From the NCBI RefSeq assembly GCF_000317575.1, contig NC_019748.1:2934501-2998500 (forward strand): a DNA stretch of 64,000 nucleotides. The letters are read 5' to 3'. Positions within the stretch are counted from its first letter, which is position 1. Each line of letters starts with the position of its first letter. Below are positions 48,401 to 56,764 of the stretch, piece after piece. Position numbers and translations under genes: made by a program. The notes below the pieces were generated by a model. The model worked only from the letters and a program-made list of their open reading frames with translations. It was not told where the DNA came from and did no database searches. The stretch comes from Stanieria cyanosphaera PCC 7437. Its GTDB lineage: Bacteria; Cyanobacteriota; Cyanobacteriia; Cyanobacteriales; Xenococcaceae.

Positions 48401-50547
48401 CTGGCAATGGAGGAGACATTTCTATTAAAGCTCCTGAGAACATTCAAACAGGATATATTATTTCAAGTTCTTTAGGTACTGGACAAGGAGGTGCAATTAA
48501 CCTAGAAAGTACAGGAGGAACTATCGATACTACCGTAGGTACAACAGAACAGTCCATTTCAACATCGGATTTATCAGAGGATTTATCTCAAGACATTGTA
48601 GATAAATTATTTGCTGGTATTAGTTCATTTTCTTCACTAGGAAATGGTGGAAATGTTACTCTTGCTTCTCAGGGAAATATTAAAGTAAAGGCGATTAATG
48701 CAGAAGGTGGAGACAATGGCAATGGGGGAGATGTTAACGTCAACTTAGACAATAACCAACCACCATTATTTCAAGCAACTGGTACTTTTACTGCCCGCAG
48801 CGGGTTAGATGCCAGTATCTCTACAGCAGCAGGTATAACAGGCGGAGACATTAATCTTAGACACGGTAGTGATGGAAAAAATAATCCTTTTAGAGTAGGC
48901 GATCCAACAGCACCGAATGGAACTGCTGGAGTAATTACTACTGGAGATACTACCATCGATGGCGAATCCTTCTTCTTTACGGAAAATAGGAGTAACATCA
49001 ATCTTATTTCCGTTGATAATATTGTCACACCTCCTATAGTCAATCCACCTACGGAACCTCCTATAGTCGATCCACTCATCGATCCCAAAAAGATTGATGA
49101 AAACAATATTAGTGGAGTAAAAAATCCTCCTTCTCAACTACAAGCTAAAGTCTTACCTCCAACTATCCAAATTGCAACGATTGAACAAGCTCGTGAAACT
49201 CTTGCCAAAATCGAGCAAGCAACAGCAGAAAAACCAGCCCTAATCTATGTTAATTTCACTCCGCCAGGAATTTCTGCCAAACAAGACCTGAATGAAGATT
49301 TTGCTAGACGAGAAGCAGCTTCAACAGCACAGTACGAACAGTCCTTAAATCTACCTGAAAATATAGCCGAACCTAATCTATCTATTCCTAGTGAAGATAG
49401 TGATGTATTAGATATATTAGTAGTTACTCCAGAAGGAGAACCAATTCAGGTTAAGGTTGATGGAGCTACCCGTAAACAAGTTATTGAAACTGCCAATGAG
49501 TTTTATTTAGGATTTATCTATGAAAGAGCTAGTTATCCTAAAGAGCAATACCTGAAACTTGGTCAACAATTATATCAATCGCTGATTAATCCGATAGAAG
49601 ACAAACTTAAAGAGCGAAAAATTAATAATTTGCTGTTTGTTATGCCTACAGGATTACGCTTACTTCCTATAGCTGCGCTTCACGATGGTCAACAATTCCT
49701 AGCTCAAAAATATAGTACAGGAATGGCTCCTAGTCTTAACCTGACTAATACTGCTTATCAAGATATTAGGGAGCAAAAATTAGTTGCAATGGGAGCTTCT
49801 CAATTTAACGACCCCAATGCACTAGGACCTTTACCAGATGCAGAACTAGAATTAAATACTATCGCGAAACTTTGGTCTGCTGGTAAGCCTTCCTTATTAA
49901 ACGACAAATTTACTCTCAATAACCTTCAAGTTAGTCGTCAACAAACTCCTTATGGTATCGTGCATATTGCTACTCACGGAGAATTTGCCCCAAGCGAGCA
50001 ACCTGACGAACCCTCAGAAATTTATCTGCAACTGTTTGACAAGAGGTTGGAGCTACAGGAATGGCGAAATCTAGGTTTCAATAATCCCCCAGTAGAATTA
50101 TTAGTATTAAGTGCCTGTCGTACTGGCTTAGGTAATGAAGATGTGGAAATGGGTTTTGCAGGTTTGGCAGTACAAGCAGGAGTCAAATCAGCTTTAGGCA
50201 CATTCTGGTATGTAAGCGATCGCGGTTCGATGGCATTAATGAATGAATTCTATCACCAACTTAAAACTTCCGAGACCAGAATGAGTAAAGCCGAAGCCTT
50301 ACGTCGCGCTCAAGCAGCCATGATTAATGGACAAGTTCATCTTCAGGGAGAAGAATTAGTTACTAGTTGGGGAGAAAACATCAACTTATCCCAAAACTCC
50401 CAAGAGTCTCAAGAAGATTTATTCGGTAACCCCGTTCAAACCTCAACACTAGAAAGCGCAATTATTCCACCATCTAATCAAACACAACTAGATTTTTCTC
50501 ATCCCTTTTATTGGGCTCCTTTTACGCTAATTGGCAATCCTTGGTAA
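45409..50547 (+). CDS. TPS exoprotein (filamentous haemagglutinin-like) with C-terminal CHAT protease
   Basis: 1712 residues. Signal peptide 1-25 (ending KPILAQS), then the TPS secretion domain (about 30-150: HSFQEFGLDANQIATF, GGNSNLFLMNPAGIVFGSNA). A long beta-helix follows with two repeat fields: GGGNIVLTGTSNS-type (about 565-700) and GNGGQVTLNAGGNI-type (about 860-980). A Pro-rich linker (about 1205-1225) leads to a CHAT caspase-like domain (about 1360-1712) with dyad His1523 (HIATHGEF) and Cys1570 (LVLSACRTGLG). Should be exported across the outer membrane by the TpsB encoded 219 nt downstream, presenting a protease at the cell surface. Confidence 0.93.
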   Translation: MKKISLLFAIIPWLAAINFKPILAQSIIPGNDGTATIVTPQGNRITIDGGTLSKDGHNLFHSFQEFGLDANQIATFLSNPQIQNILSRINGGNPSVINGLIEVVGGNSNLFLMNPAGIVFGSNARLNVPGDFTATTARGIKFGDTWFNAFGLNDYVNLVGNPNGFQFDGSQAGTIINAGNLAVAEGQNLSLTAGKVVNTGTITAPGGNITLTAVPGTNLVRISQEGQVLSLEVELPTDKNGKPLPIQVKDLLDILAGLPPEVETGLNSTFDGKVQLAESGTTVPDTSGTNIVSGNLDVSNTKAEAFGGEVNVLGDKVGLIAANVDASGDAGGGKVLIGGDYKGQGTVPNADVTVVDSESVINADALRDGDGGKVIVWSDATTRIEGNINATGGQNSGNGGFVETSSGGFLDVVNAPNVAASNGLGGTWLLDPHNITIVEDGTYLVGYENTLNISTNNPFTAIADDAQIKVGIIKEALTGGSNVVVSTGTTGNQEGNITLEADLDFDGTGNNTLTLDAANDIVIGVEGDTLVGETTTGKIFDSNVNTNDSLNLFLTADSDESGDGRVQIVAPISTGGGNIVLTGTSNSNSYFDSAIEIGSQVNSGGGDIALTGTGNSGRGIRIYSQINSGGGNITLTGTSNSEGGISIFDRINSEGGDIALTGTSNSDSAIFVLSEGEINSEGGNITLKGTNADIYIEGQLNSGNGSITLTSDIIGLDTFVNQDILIGEGDLLIQTLTPDLDLEIGGTSDLETTFLNEDEIAAIQDGFRSITIGREDATGNIVVVDDISFNDNLTLQSPASGGSITVDGAIQTNGNNLTLNAGNAINVNRDIITDGGIIKLDSNGTINSSQALLDSSADENGGEVSLTAASDITVGEIDSSSDTGNGGQASLNAGEDINIGTIDSSADIGNGGQVTLNAGGNINLESIDSSSFDTGNGGEVKLNTGGNIAVGSIDSSSVVGNGGKIALESTNGAINATTTVESEGQQIVVGGIVSGSESGNGGDISIKAPENIQTGYIISSSLGTGQGGAINLESTGGTIDTTVGTTEQSISTSDLSEDLSQDIVDKLFAGISSFSSLGNGGNVTLASQGNIKVKAINAEGGDNGNGGDVNVNLDNNQPPLFQATGTFTARSGLDASISTAAGITGGDINLRHGSDGKNNPFRVGDPTAPNGTAGVITTGDTTIDGESFFFTENRSNINLISVDNIVTPPIVNPPTEPPIVDPLIDPKKIDENNISGVKNPPSQLQAKVLPPTIQIATIEQARETLAKIEQATAEKPALIYVNFTPPGISAKQDLNEDFARREAASTAQYEQSLNLPENIAEPNLSIPSEDSDVLDILVVTPEGEPIQVKVDGATRKQVIETANEFYLGFIYERASYPKEQYLKLGQQLYQSLINPIEDKLKERKINNLLFVMPTGLRLLPIAALHDGQQFLAQKYSTGMAPSLNLTNTAYQDIREQKLVAMGASQFNDPNALGPLPDAELELNTIAKLWSAGKPSLLNDKFTLNNLQVSRQQTPYGIVHIATHGEFAPSEQPDEPSEIYLQLFDKRLELQEWRNLGFNNPPVELLVLSACRTGLGNEDVEMGFAGLAVQAGVKSALGTFWYVSDRGSMALMNEFYHQLKTSETRMSKAEALRRAQAAMINGQVHLQGEELVTSWGENINLSQNSQESQEDLFGNPVQTSTLESAIIPPSNQTQLDFSHPFYWAPFTLIGNPW

Positions 50548-50615
50548 ACTGACACGCATTTAATTTATGGGTGAAGGGAGAAGAGAGTAGAAAGTAGCAG
50601 TGGCAAGTGACTGAA

Positions 50616-50640
50616 AGCTCATAGCTAATAACTAATGACT
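50616..50640. repeat. Short heptamer array
   Basis: Three degenerate 7-mers (AGCTCAT, AGCTAAT, AACTAAT) in the gap between the TpsA and TpsB genes. Confidence 0.5.
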
Positions 50641-50766
50641 TAAAACTTCAAAACCTTCTGCCTTTTGCCTCCTAACCCCCGATTCCTAACGAACTCGTAA
50701 TCGAACTCAGGTGTTGAGTGAATTGAACAATTAAAGTCAAAATATTTTTGGGAGATATACAAAATA

Positions 50767-52452
50767 ATGGGATACTTAAGAGGTTTAATTGTAAGTTGCA
50801 ATCTTCTACTAGTAATCTATACTGCTCTTTTGAGTAATATTTCTTCAGTTCATGCTGATGAAAGTAGTGCTACAACTTCTACAGATAGTAATTCAGTTGT
50901 TGCCAAGTCTTCTTCTAACTGTCCAAAAATTGAGCGATCGCACTCAACAATTTTCATTCGTAAAATTGAATTTATTGATGCTAAAGGTGAACCATACCAA
51001 CCTTTGATCAGTAAAGAGAAATTAGAGCCAATTATTAAGTCTCTGGAAGGATGTTCTGTAACTCAAGACAAGTTAACTGAAGCAGAAGAAAAAATTAACC
51101 AATGGTATATAGGCGAAGGATATATAACTTCTAGAGCTTTTTTTCAAGGAATGACTAATGGCGTTGCCAAGATTGGCATTATTGAGGGAAGTATTGAAAA
51201 AATTACCATAGAAAATTCACCAAGATTAGAACAATATGTCCGTTCTCGTTTAGAACGAAGTGTGAGTAAACCTTTTAAGGTAAGTAAACTAGAAGAACAA
51301 CTGCGTCTCCTGAAAGCAGATCCTTTACTAGAAAAAGTGCAAGCTAGTTTGAGAACAGGTAGTCAAAAGGGTCAAAATCAACTAATTGTCAACGTCACTG
51401 AAGCCAAACCTTTTGTCAATAGTATGGGTGTAGATAACTATACTCCTCCGAGTATTGGTTCTGAAAACTTAAGTTACAATTTAGCCTATCGCAATATTTT
51501 GGGATTTGGGGATACATTTTCTACTAATTACAATCCTAGTTTTGAGGCTATAGGTGGTACTTATAACTTAGAGTTTGGTTATGGAATCCCTCTCAATTCT
51601 ATGGATGGTACTTTACAACTGAGAACAGCTATAAATCGCAATAAAGTAATTAGCGGACAGTTTGAAGAACTAGAAATTGAGGGAGAAACTGAACTATATG
51701 AACTTTCTTTTCGACAGCCTTTAGTTTTAACTCCGCGAAAAGAATTTGCTTTATCTTTAGGCTTTGCCTATCAAGATGGACAAACTTTTACGTTTCAAGG
51801 TCCTACTCCCTTTGGTTTTGGCCCAGATGAAGATGGGATTAGTCGCACCAGCGTCTTACAATTAGGGCAGGAATATACTCAGCGAGATGTTTCTGGAGCG
51901 TGGGCTTTTGGTTCTAAGTTTCGTTGTGGTCTAGATATTTTTAATGCTACCGATAATTCTGATTCTCTTCCTGATGGTCAGTTTTTTAGTTGGTTAGCTC
52001 AGGCTCAAAGGGTACAAGTTCTTAATGATGACAATTTTTTAATTATTCAAGCTGACTTACAATTAACACCTAATAGCTTACTACCTTCAGAACAATTTGT
52101 TATTGGCGGAGGTCAATCAGTAAGGGGTTATCGTCAAAATGCTCGTTCTGGTGACAGTGGGTTTCGTTTTTCTATTGAAGACAGAATCACGTTAGCCAAA
52201 AATCAAGCTGGAGAACCAGCATTCATCCTGGCACCCTTTTTTGATATGGGTTCGGTTTGGAATGTAGATGATAATCCTAATATCATACCAGAGCAGAATT
52301 TTATTGCTGCTTTAGGTTTAGGATTTTTAGTGCAACCCATACCAGGACTAAATCTCAGATTTGATTATGCCCCACCTTTGTTTGACTTAAGCGATCGCGA
52401 AGATAGTCTGCAAGATAATGGCTTTTATTTTAGTGCTAATTATAACTTCTAA
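50767..52452 (+). CDS. Two-partner secretion transporter TpsB (ShlB/FhaC/HecB family)
   Basis: 561 residues. Signal-like N-terminus (about 1-30), a POTRA region (about 60-200: IFIRKIEFIDAKGEPYQPLI, ending IEGSIEKITI), and a C-terminal 16-strand barrel with the conserved VRGYRQNARSGDSGFRFSIE loop and FFDMGSVWN. The last residues SANYNF end in the aromatic outer-membrane signature. GGGAGA precedes the ATG by about 11 nt. Partner of the upstream exoprotein, same strand. Confidence 0.95.
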   Translation: MGYLRGLIVSCNLLLVIYTALLSNISSVHADESSATTSTDSNSVVAKSSSNCPKIERSHSTIFIRKIEFIDAKGEPYQPLISKEKLEPIIKSLEGCSVTQDKLTEAEEKINQWYIGEGYITSRAFFQGMTNGVAKIGIIEGSIEKITIENSPRLEQYVRSRLERSVSKPFKVSKLEEQLRLLKADPLLEKVQASLRTGSQKGQNQLIVNVTEAKPFVNSMGVDNYTPPSIGSENLSYNLAYRNILGFGDTFSTNYNPSFEAIGGTYNLEFGYGIPLNSMDGTLQLRTAINRNKVISGQFEELEIEGETELYELSFRQPLVLTPRKEFALSLGFAYQDGQTFTFQGPTPFGFGPDEDGISRTSVLQLGQEYTQRDVSGAWAFGSKFRCGLDIFNATDNSDSLPDGQFFSWLAQAQRVQVLNDDNFLIIQADLQLTPNSLLPSEQFVIGGGQSVRGYRQNARSGDSGFRFSIEDRITLAKNQAGEPAFILAPFFDMGSVWNVDDNPNIIPEQNFIAALGLGFLVQPIPGLNLRFDYAPPLFDLSDREDSLQDNGFYFSANYNF

Positions 52453-52558
52453 ACCAAATAGAGTAATTTTTGATTAGGAACAGACAAAAACTTAGGAGCG
52501 AACAATTGTTCGCCCATACAATTAAATGTTATGTCCTAATTTATACTTCCGATGTTTT

Positions 52559-53152
52559 TTATTGTTGCTGATTATTGAACAATAATCCGTCAAAATCCTC
52601 AAAATTTCCAGAAGAAGGCAAAGAATCAGATTCTTTCATTGTTGGAGCGTTCTGTAAAAAGTCTTCGATATTAATTACACCACCTCTCGTAATTGCTCCG
52701 TTACTCACTCTGCTAGAAACATCAAAAAGAGTTTTGAGTACTTCTTTAGGATTATCTTTAGGTTCTAAGGTAAGTAGTAAACCGTCTTGCTTGCATTTGT
52801 AGGGCTTGGTAGGAGAATTAGTTCGTTCTACTACACAAATTACTGGTTGCTTATTGATAGTGCCACTGTCTACATATCTCAAACTTCCCGCATCAGCGTG
52901 TTGCTGAAAACGGGCAGTCACGGCTTGACAACGTTGTTCAGGAGTATAACCACCGTTGGTAAAAAAGGTACTCTTCCAACTAATTAGAGGAATTTTACCT
53001 CTAGGGGTATCGGCAATTGTCATTGGATTTCCTTGATAGTTAATACAGGAATACTGAACTGGATTTTCAGCCAAAGTAAGTTTTGTTCCAGCAACAAGAT
53101 TAAGAGTAGTAGCAGATATTAAGATAAGCATTTGAACTAATTGATTTTTCAT
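52559..53152 (-). CDS. COP23-domain protein (secreted)
   Basis: 197 residues with a signal peptide (cleavage likely after KLTLA, residue 28). YSCINYQGNPMTIADTPRGK, PEQRCQAVTARFQQ and KPYKCKQDGLLLTLEP carry the conserved Cys and aromatic pattern of the circadian-oscillating protein COP23 family, cyanobacterial proteins of unknown function. Downstream of the Ser/Thr kinase gene on the same strand with a 126-nt gap containing an inverted repeat, so cotranscription is possible but may be attenuated. Confidence 0.85.
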   Translation of the reverse strand: MKNQLVQMLILISATTLNLVAGTKLTLAENPVQYSCINYQGNPMTIADTPRGKIPLISWKSTFFTNGGYTPEQRCQAVTARFQQHADAGSLRYVDSGTINKQPVICVVERTNSPTKPYKCKQDGLLLTLEPKDNPKEVLKTLFDVSSRVSNGAITRGGVINIEDFLQNAPTMKESDSLPSSGNFEDFDGLLFNNQQQ

Positions 53153-53230
53153 AGTTGTAAAACCTTCTATTAATAGAAATTAGTAGACAAAGCAAAAAAG
53201 GTAACAGGTAATAGCAGGGGTTATACTTAC

Positions 53231-53279
53231 GTAGGAATAATCACTTCGTTACACCTTTGGTGGCATGAATTATTCCTAC
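53231..53279. terminator. 11-bp inverted repeat after the kinase gene
   Basis: GTAGGAATAAT (53231-53241) and ATTATTCCTAC (53269-53279) form a perfect 11-bp stem with a 27-nt loop; the right arm touches the kinase stop codon. The long loop and missing T-tail make a simple terminator doubtful; it may be an mRNA 3'-end element or small repeat. Confidence 0.45.
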
Positions 53280-55303
53280 TAGGGGCAACTATCACCTGTA
53301 ATTAGGGCATTGTTACCGTCACAAAGATCTATTGGTGGTGGCGGTTCAACAATAACGGGATTAGTGGGTTGTTTAGGTTTCTCAGGCTTTGGATCGCTTT
53401 TAATTGGTATGGGAGGATCTGCAACAGGAACAGAATTAGAATTAGCAGGTTTAGGTAGATCGGGATTTTTTGGAGGATTAGGTTCAGAAAGTTTCTTTAA
53501 TTCTGTTTCTGCCTGTTTTTTTAACCCAAGTCCTTGTTGTTCCCAATAAAAAGAATGAGATTGTTTGGCATTATTAATAATTTCTTGAGCTTTACTATTA
53601 GCACTGTCCCAAAAGCCTTGACTAATAGCAGCTTCACTTGCTTCAAACAGTCGAGCATTCTTTTGATAATCTTCTTCCCACTGTTGTTTTAAATCTAAAG
53701 ATTTTCCTTTTACAGAACTACCTGATTTAATTTGAGCAATTGTGGCGATCGCTTTTTCTAAGTTTCCTTCTTTTTGATAAATTTCTGTGGCTTGTTTCAG
53801 AATTGCTTCTGCCCACTGCTCTTTATATTCCTGTACTTTGTTGTAGTTAGGAATTTTGTCATCAATTTCAGATGCTATGTCAAAAGCTTCAGCAAATTCA
53901 TTATAGGATGCTTTTTCTTGCGCCCAACTAAGACCACATTCTCCTTTGATTTTTAATCTTTCTTCTTCTGAAATACCAGCTTGTTTGATCTCATCAGAAT
54001 CAGTCTGTTGATAACATTCCTCATAACTTTTTTTGTTTTTAAGTTCTTCAAGAGTAGCGATCGCGCCTTGACGTTTTTGTTCTTGAGCTTTTGCAGCTTT
54101 ATCGTTGAACAAATACATTCCTCCTGTTGCAATCGCACCTATTAATAGACCAACACTTACAACTTTCCCAGTTTCAGATTGAAAGAAAGCTTTAAGTTTT
54201 ACAGTCAAATTATTTTGAGAAGTATTTTTTATAGATGTGGATGTTTCTTGTGTCTGTTTTGTCTTTGCTACATAACTAGAATTAATCTTGCTTGGTGAAG
54301 TTTGAGAAACATTTTTTTCTTCATAATTGTTGATAACAGATTGTTTTTCCAAAGGATTATTAGTTTCTAACACTTCTTTTTCTTGTGTAACAATTTCAGT
54401 TCCTGGAGCAATTTTGGCTGCTGTGTTTTGTTCATCTAAATTAAGAATATTTGTAGGTGTATATTCTACTTTTGAACTTCTTGATATTTGAGTGACTTGA
54501 ATATTTACTAACTCTTCTAAAACTTCTTTAGCAGATTGATAACGATCTTTGAAATGGTAGCGTACCATCTTAGCAATCACTGCTGCCAATTGTGGATTTA
54601 CATTTGCTTGAGATTGCCAAACAAATTCACCATTTTCATCTTCCTGAAATTCTACAGGATGAACTCCAATTAAAGCTTGAATAGCAATTATACCCAAGGC
54701 ATATATATCACTGGTAATTCTTGGTTTTCCCCTTGCTTGCTCTGTAGGCATATAGCCACGAGTTCCTACTGCTACTGTAGAATTAACTAATTGAGTTTGA
54801 GCAAGAACAACTTCTTTAACAGTTCCAAAATCTACCAATACTACTTTATTATCTTGCCGACGACGAATAATATTATCTGGCTTGACATCTCGATGAATTA
54901 CACCATTACTATGGACGAAATCAAGAATATTTAAACAATCTTGTAAGAATTCTATTACCTTAGTTTGTGACCAACATTTACCAGAAACAAGTTCTTGAGA
55001 TAAAGTATGACCATCAATAAATTGTTGTACTAAATAAAATTCCTGTTCCTGTTCAAAATGAGCAAGTAGTTGGGGAATTTGAGGATGATTGCCTAACTTC
55101 TGTAAAGTTTCAGCCTCAGTTTTAAATAAGCGTCTTGCTGTATCTAAAAATTTAGGATCGTTAAAACTAGGATTAAATTGTTTGACAACACACTGAGGAT
55201 ATCCGGGTAGTTGCGTATCTTCTGCTAAATAAGTTTTACCAAATCCTCCTTGCCCTAGAGGTTCGATAATTTGATAGCGTGAACTAAGTATTTGTCCCTG
55301 CAT
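53279..55303 (-). CDS. Transmembrane Ser/Thr protein kinase (Hanks type)
   Basis: 674 residues. Kinase domain (about 10-270): glycine loop LGQGGFGKTYLAED, Lys41 in CVVKQFNP, catalytic HRDVKPDN (His137-Asp139), DFG at 158-160 and GTRGYMPTEQARGKPR as activation segment. A low-complexity Ser/Thr-rich linker leads to one membrane helix (about 381-399, VVSVGLLIGAIATGG) and a periplasmic-side helical repeat region with a Pro-rich tail (PNPPKNPDLPKPANSN). This layout is common in cyanobacterial sensor kinases. It is the obvious candidate to write phospho-Thr marks for the two FHA proteins nearby. Confidence 0.95.
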   Translation of the reverse strand: MQGQILSSRYQIIEPLGQGGFGKTYLAEDTQLPGYPQCVVKQFNPSFNDPKFLDTARRLFKTEAETLQKLGNHPQIPQLLAHFEQEQEFYLVQQFIDGHTLSQELVSGKCWSQTKVIEFLQDCLNILDFVHSNGVIHRDVKPDNIIRRRQDNKVVLVDFGTVKEVVLAQTQLVNSTVAVGTRGYMPTEQARGKPRITSDIYALGIIAIQALIGVHPVEFQEDENGEFVWQSQANVNPQLAAVIAKMVRYHFKDRYQSAKEVLEELVNIQVTQISRSSKVEYTPTNILNLDEQNTAAKIAPGTEIVTQEKEVLETNNPLEKQSVINNYEEKNVSQTSPSKINSSYVAKTKQTQETSTSIKNTSQNNLTVKLKAFFQSETGKVVSVGLLIGAIATGGMYLFNDKAAKAQEQKRQGAIATLEELKNKKSYEECYQQTDSDEIKQAGISEEERLKIKGECGLSWAQEKASYNEFAEAFDIASEIDDKIPNYNKVQEYKEQWAEAILKQATEIYQKEGNLEKAIATIAQIKSGSSVKGKSLDLKQQWEEDYQKNARLFEASEAAISQGFWDSANSKAQEIINNAKQSHSFYWEQQGLGLKKQAETELKKLSEPNPPKNPDLPKPANSNSVPVADPPIPIKSDPKPEKPKQPTNPVIVEPPPPIDLCDGNNALITGDSCP

Positions 55304-55615
55304 GATTTACAACTAGAAAAATAAATTTAAATTTAGATATGAAATAATCAGTTATTTTTCCAAAAATATCACTTTTCAAAAAAAGCTCTTGTGATTTATA
55401 ATCTTGTCAAATATTTTTTTTATAATTATTTGATAATTTTTATTGATTTGCTTGTAAAAAAAATAATTAATTTAAAAATTAAGTATTTTTACTATAAAAA
55501 AAGTTCATTTAATAATTAAAATACGTAGATTTAATGAGTATTTGCTAAAAGCTCAAAAAAACTGAAATAATTCTCACAAAATATACTATTGCTTGATATA
55601 TTTTTACTCTACATT
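55304..55615. promoter_or_regulatory. Divergent AT-rich control region (kinase / channel)
   Basis: 312 nt of very AT-rich DNA between the kinase and the divergent channel gene; must hold the promoters of both. No hairpin, heptamer array or clear operator was found. Confidence 0.5.
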
Positions 55616-56719
55616 ATGATTAAGTTTATTTTGTATAAAAAGGTTTGGCAGCAAGCTTTTTTACTTGGGCTATTACTAATTGTTTGGGTTAATCCTGCCC
55701 AGTCCAAAGAATTACCTAAATCTTTGCGAGTAGGCACTAAACCATTTGCTCCTTTTGCTTTTATTCAAAATGGTCAATATATTGGTTTCAGCATCGATTT
55801 GTGGAATGCTATTGCTAATCAATTAAATATTGAATACGAACTTTATGGAGAGGAAACTGTCACCGATTTATTAAATTCAGTAAGTTCTAGTAGTACCGAT
55901 GTAGCGATCGCGGGAATTACAATTACTGCCGAACGGGAAAAAACCGTAGATTTTTCGCATCCTTTCTTTGAATCAGGACTGCAAATTATGGTTCCTCTTC
56001 GTTCTAATTCTTTGGCAGTACCTAGCTTTCTCGGGATAATTTTTTCACCTATTTTTTTAAATACAATAGGTGTCCTGCTAGTAGTTATCCTAATTTCTGC
56101 TCATTTACTTTGGTTTTTTGAACGTAAACATAACCCAGAAATGTTTCCCAAAGAATATCTTTCTGGAATTGGAGAAGCTTGTTGGTGGTCAGTAGTGACT
56201 GTTGTCACTGTAGGATATGGAGACAAAACGCCCAAAGGAATACCAGGTCGTATGATTGCCGTAGTTTGGATGTTTAGTGGCGTTTTACTGATTTCTTATT
56301 TTACTGCCTCTATAAGTTCTGCTCTTACTGTTCAAAAGCTTGAAAACTCAATACAAGGTATTGAAAGTCTTAACGGAAAACGAGTAGCTACAGTGAAAGG
56401 AAGTACTGCCTCTCAATATCTGGCTAATCTTCCTATCAATATCACAGAGTTCGAGCAAGTAGAAGATGTTTTTAAGTCCCTCGAAGAACATCAAGTAGAT
56501 GCAGTTGTTTACGACGCTCCAGTATTAAAGCATTATGCTTCTCAACAAGGAGTCGGAAAAGTTCAAGTGGTAGGTTCAGTTTTTGCTAAACAAAGCTATG
56601 GCATTGCTCTCAAGCAAGACAGTCTTTATAGAGAACAAATAAACCAGGCTTTACTAAAACTTCAAGAAAATGGTACTTATGAAGAACTTTATGAAAAATG
56701 GTTTGGTCAGGTTAATTAG
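55616..56719 (+). CDS. GluR0-like ligand-gated potassium channel
   Basis: 367 residues from ATG 55616 (the TTG at 55589 adds nine residues). Signal peptide (to about 30), first lobe of a bacterial solute-binding domain (about 33-135: VGTKPFAPFAFI, ITITAEREKTVDFSHPFFES with Arg107 as likely ligand-carboxylate contact). A membrane helix (about 145-168), a pore loop with the potassium selectivity filter TVGYGD (198-203) in WWSVVTVVTVGYGDKTP, a second pore helix (about 213-236), then the second lobe (245-365). This is the architecture of the prokaryotic glutamate receptor GluR0. Ligand uncertain: amino acid most likely. Confidence 0.93.
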   Translation: MIKFILYKKVWQQAFLLGLLLIVWVNPAQSKELPKSLRVGTKPFAPFAFIQNGQYIGFSIDLWNAIANQLNIEYELYGEETVTDLLNSVSSSSTDVAIAGITITAEREKTVDFSHPFFESGLQIMVPLRSNSLAVPSFLGIIFSPIFLNTIGVLLVVILISAHLLWFFERKHNPEMFPKEYLSGIGEACWWSVVTVVTVGYGDKTPKGIPGRMIAVVWMFSGVLLISYFTASISSALTVQKLENSIQGIESLNGKRVATVKGSTASQYLANLPINITEFEQVEDVFKSLEEHQVDAVVYDAPVLKHYASQQGVGKVQVVGSVFAKQSYGIALKQDSLYREQINQALLKLQENGTYEELYEKWFGQVN

Positions 56720-56764
56720 CATAATATGTAATATTAATAAGCTTTACCAAGCTGGTACGATAAT

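Noticed and set aside
46428-49137. Several open frames on the minus strand inside the TPS exoprotein gene
   Set aside because: They are shadows of the repetitive Gly/Asn/Ser coding on the + strand, low-complexity (Pro/Ser rich) and without ribosome-binding sites.
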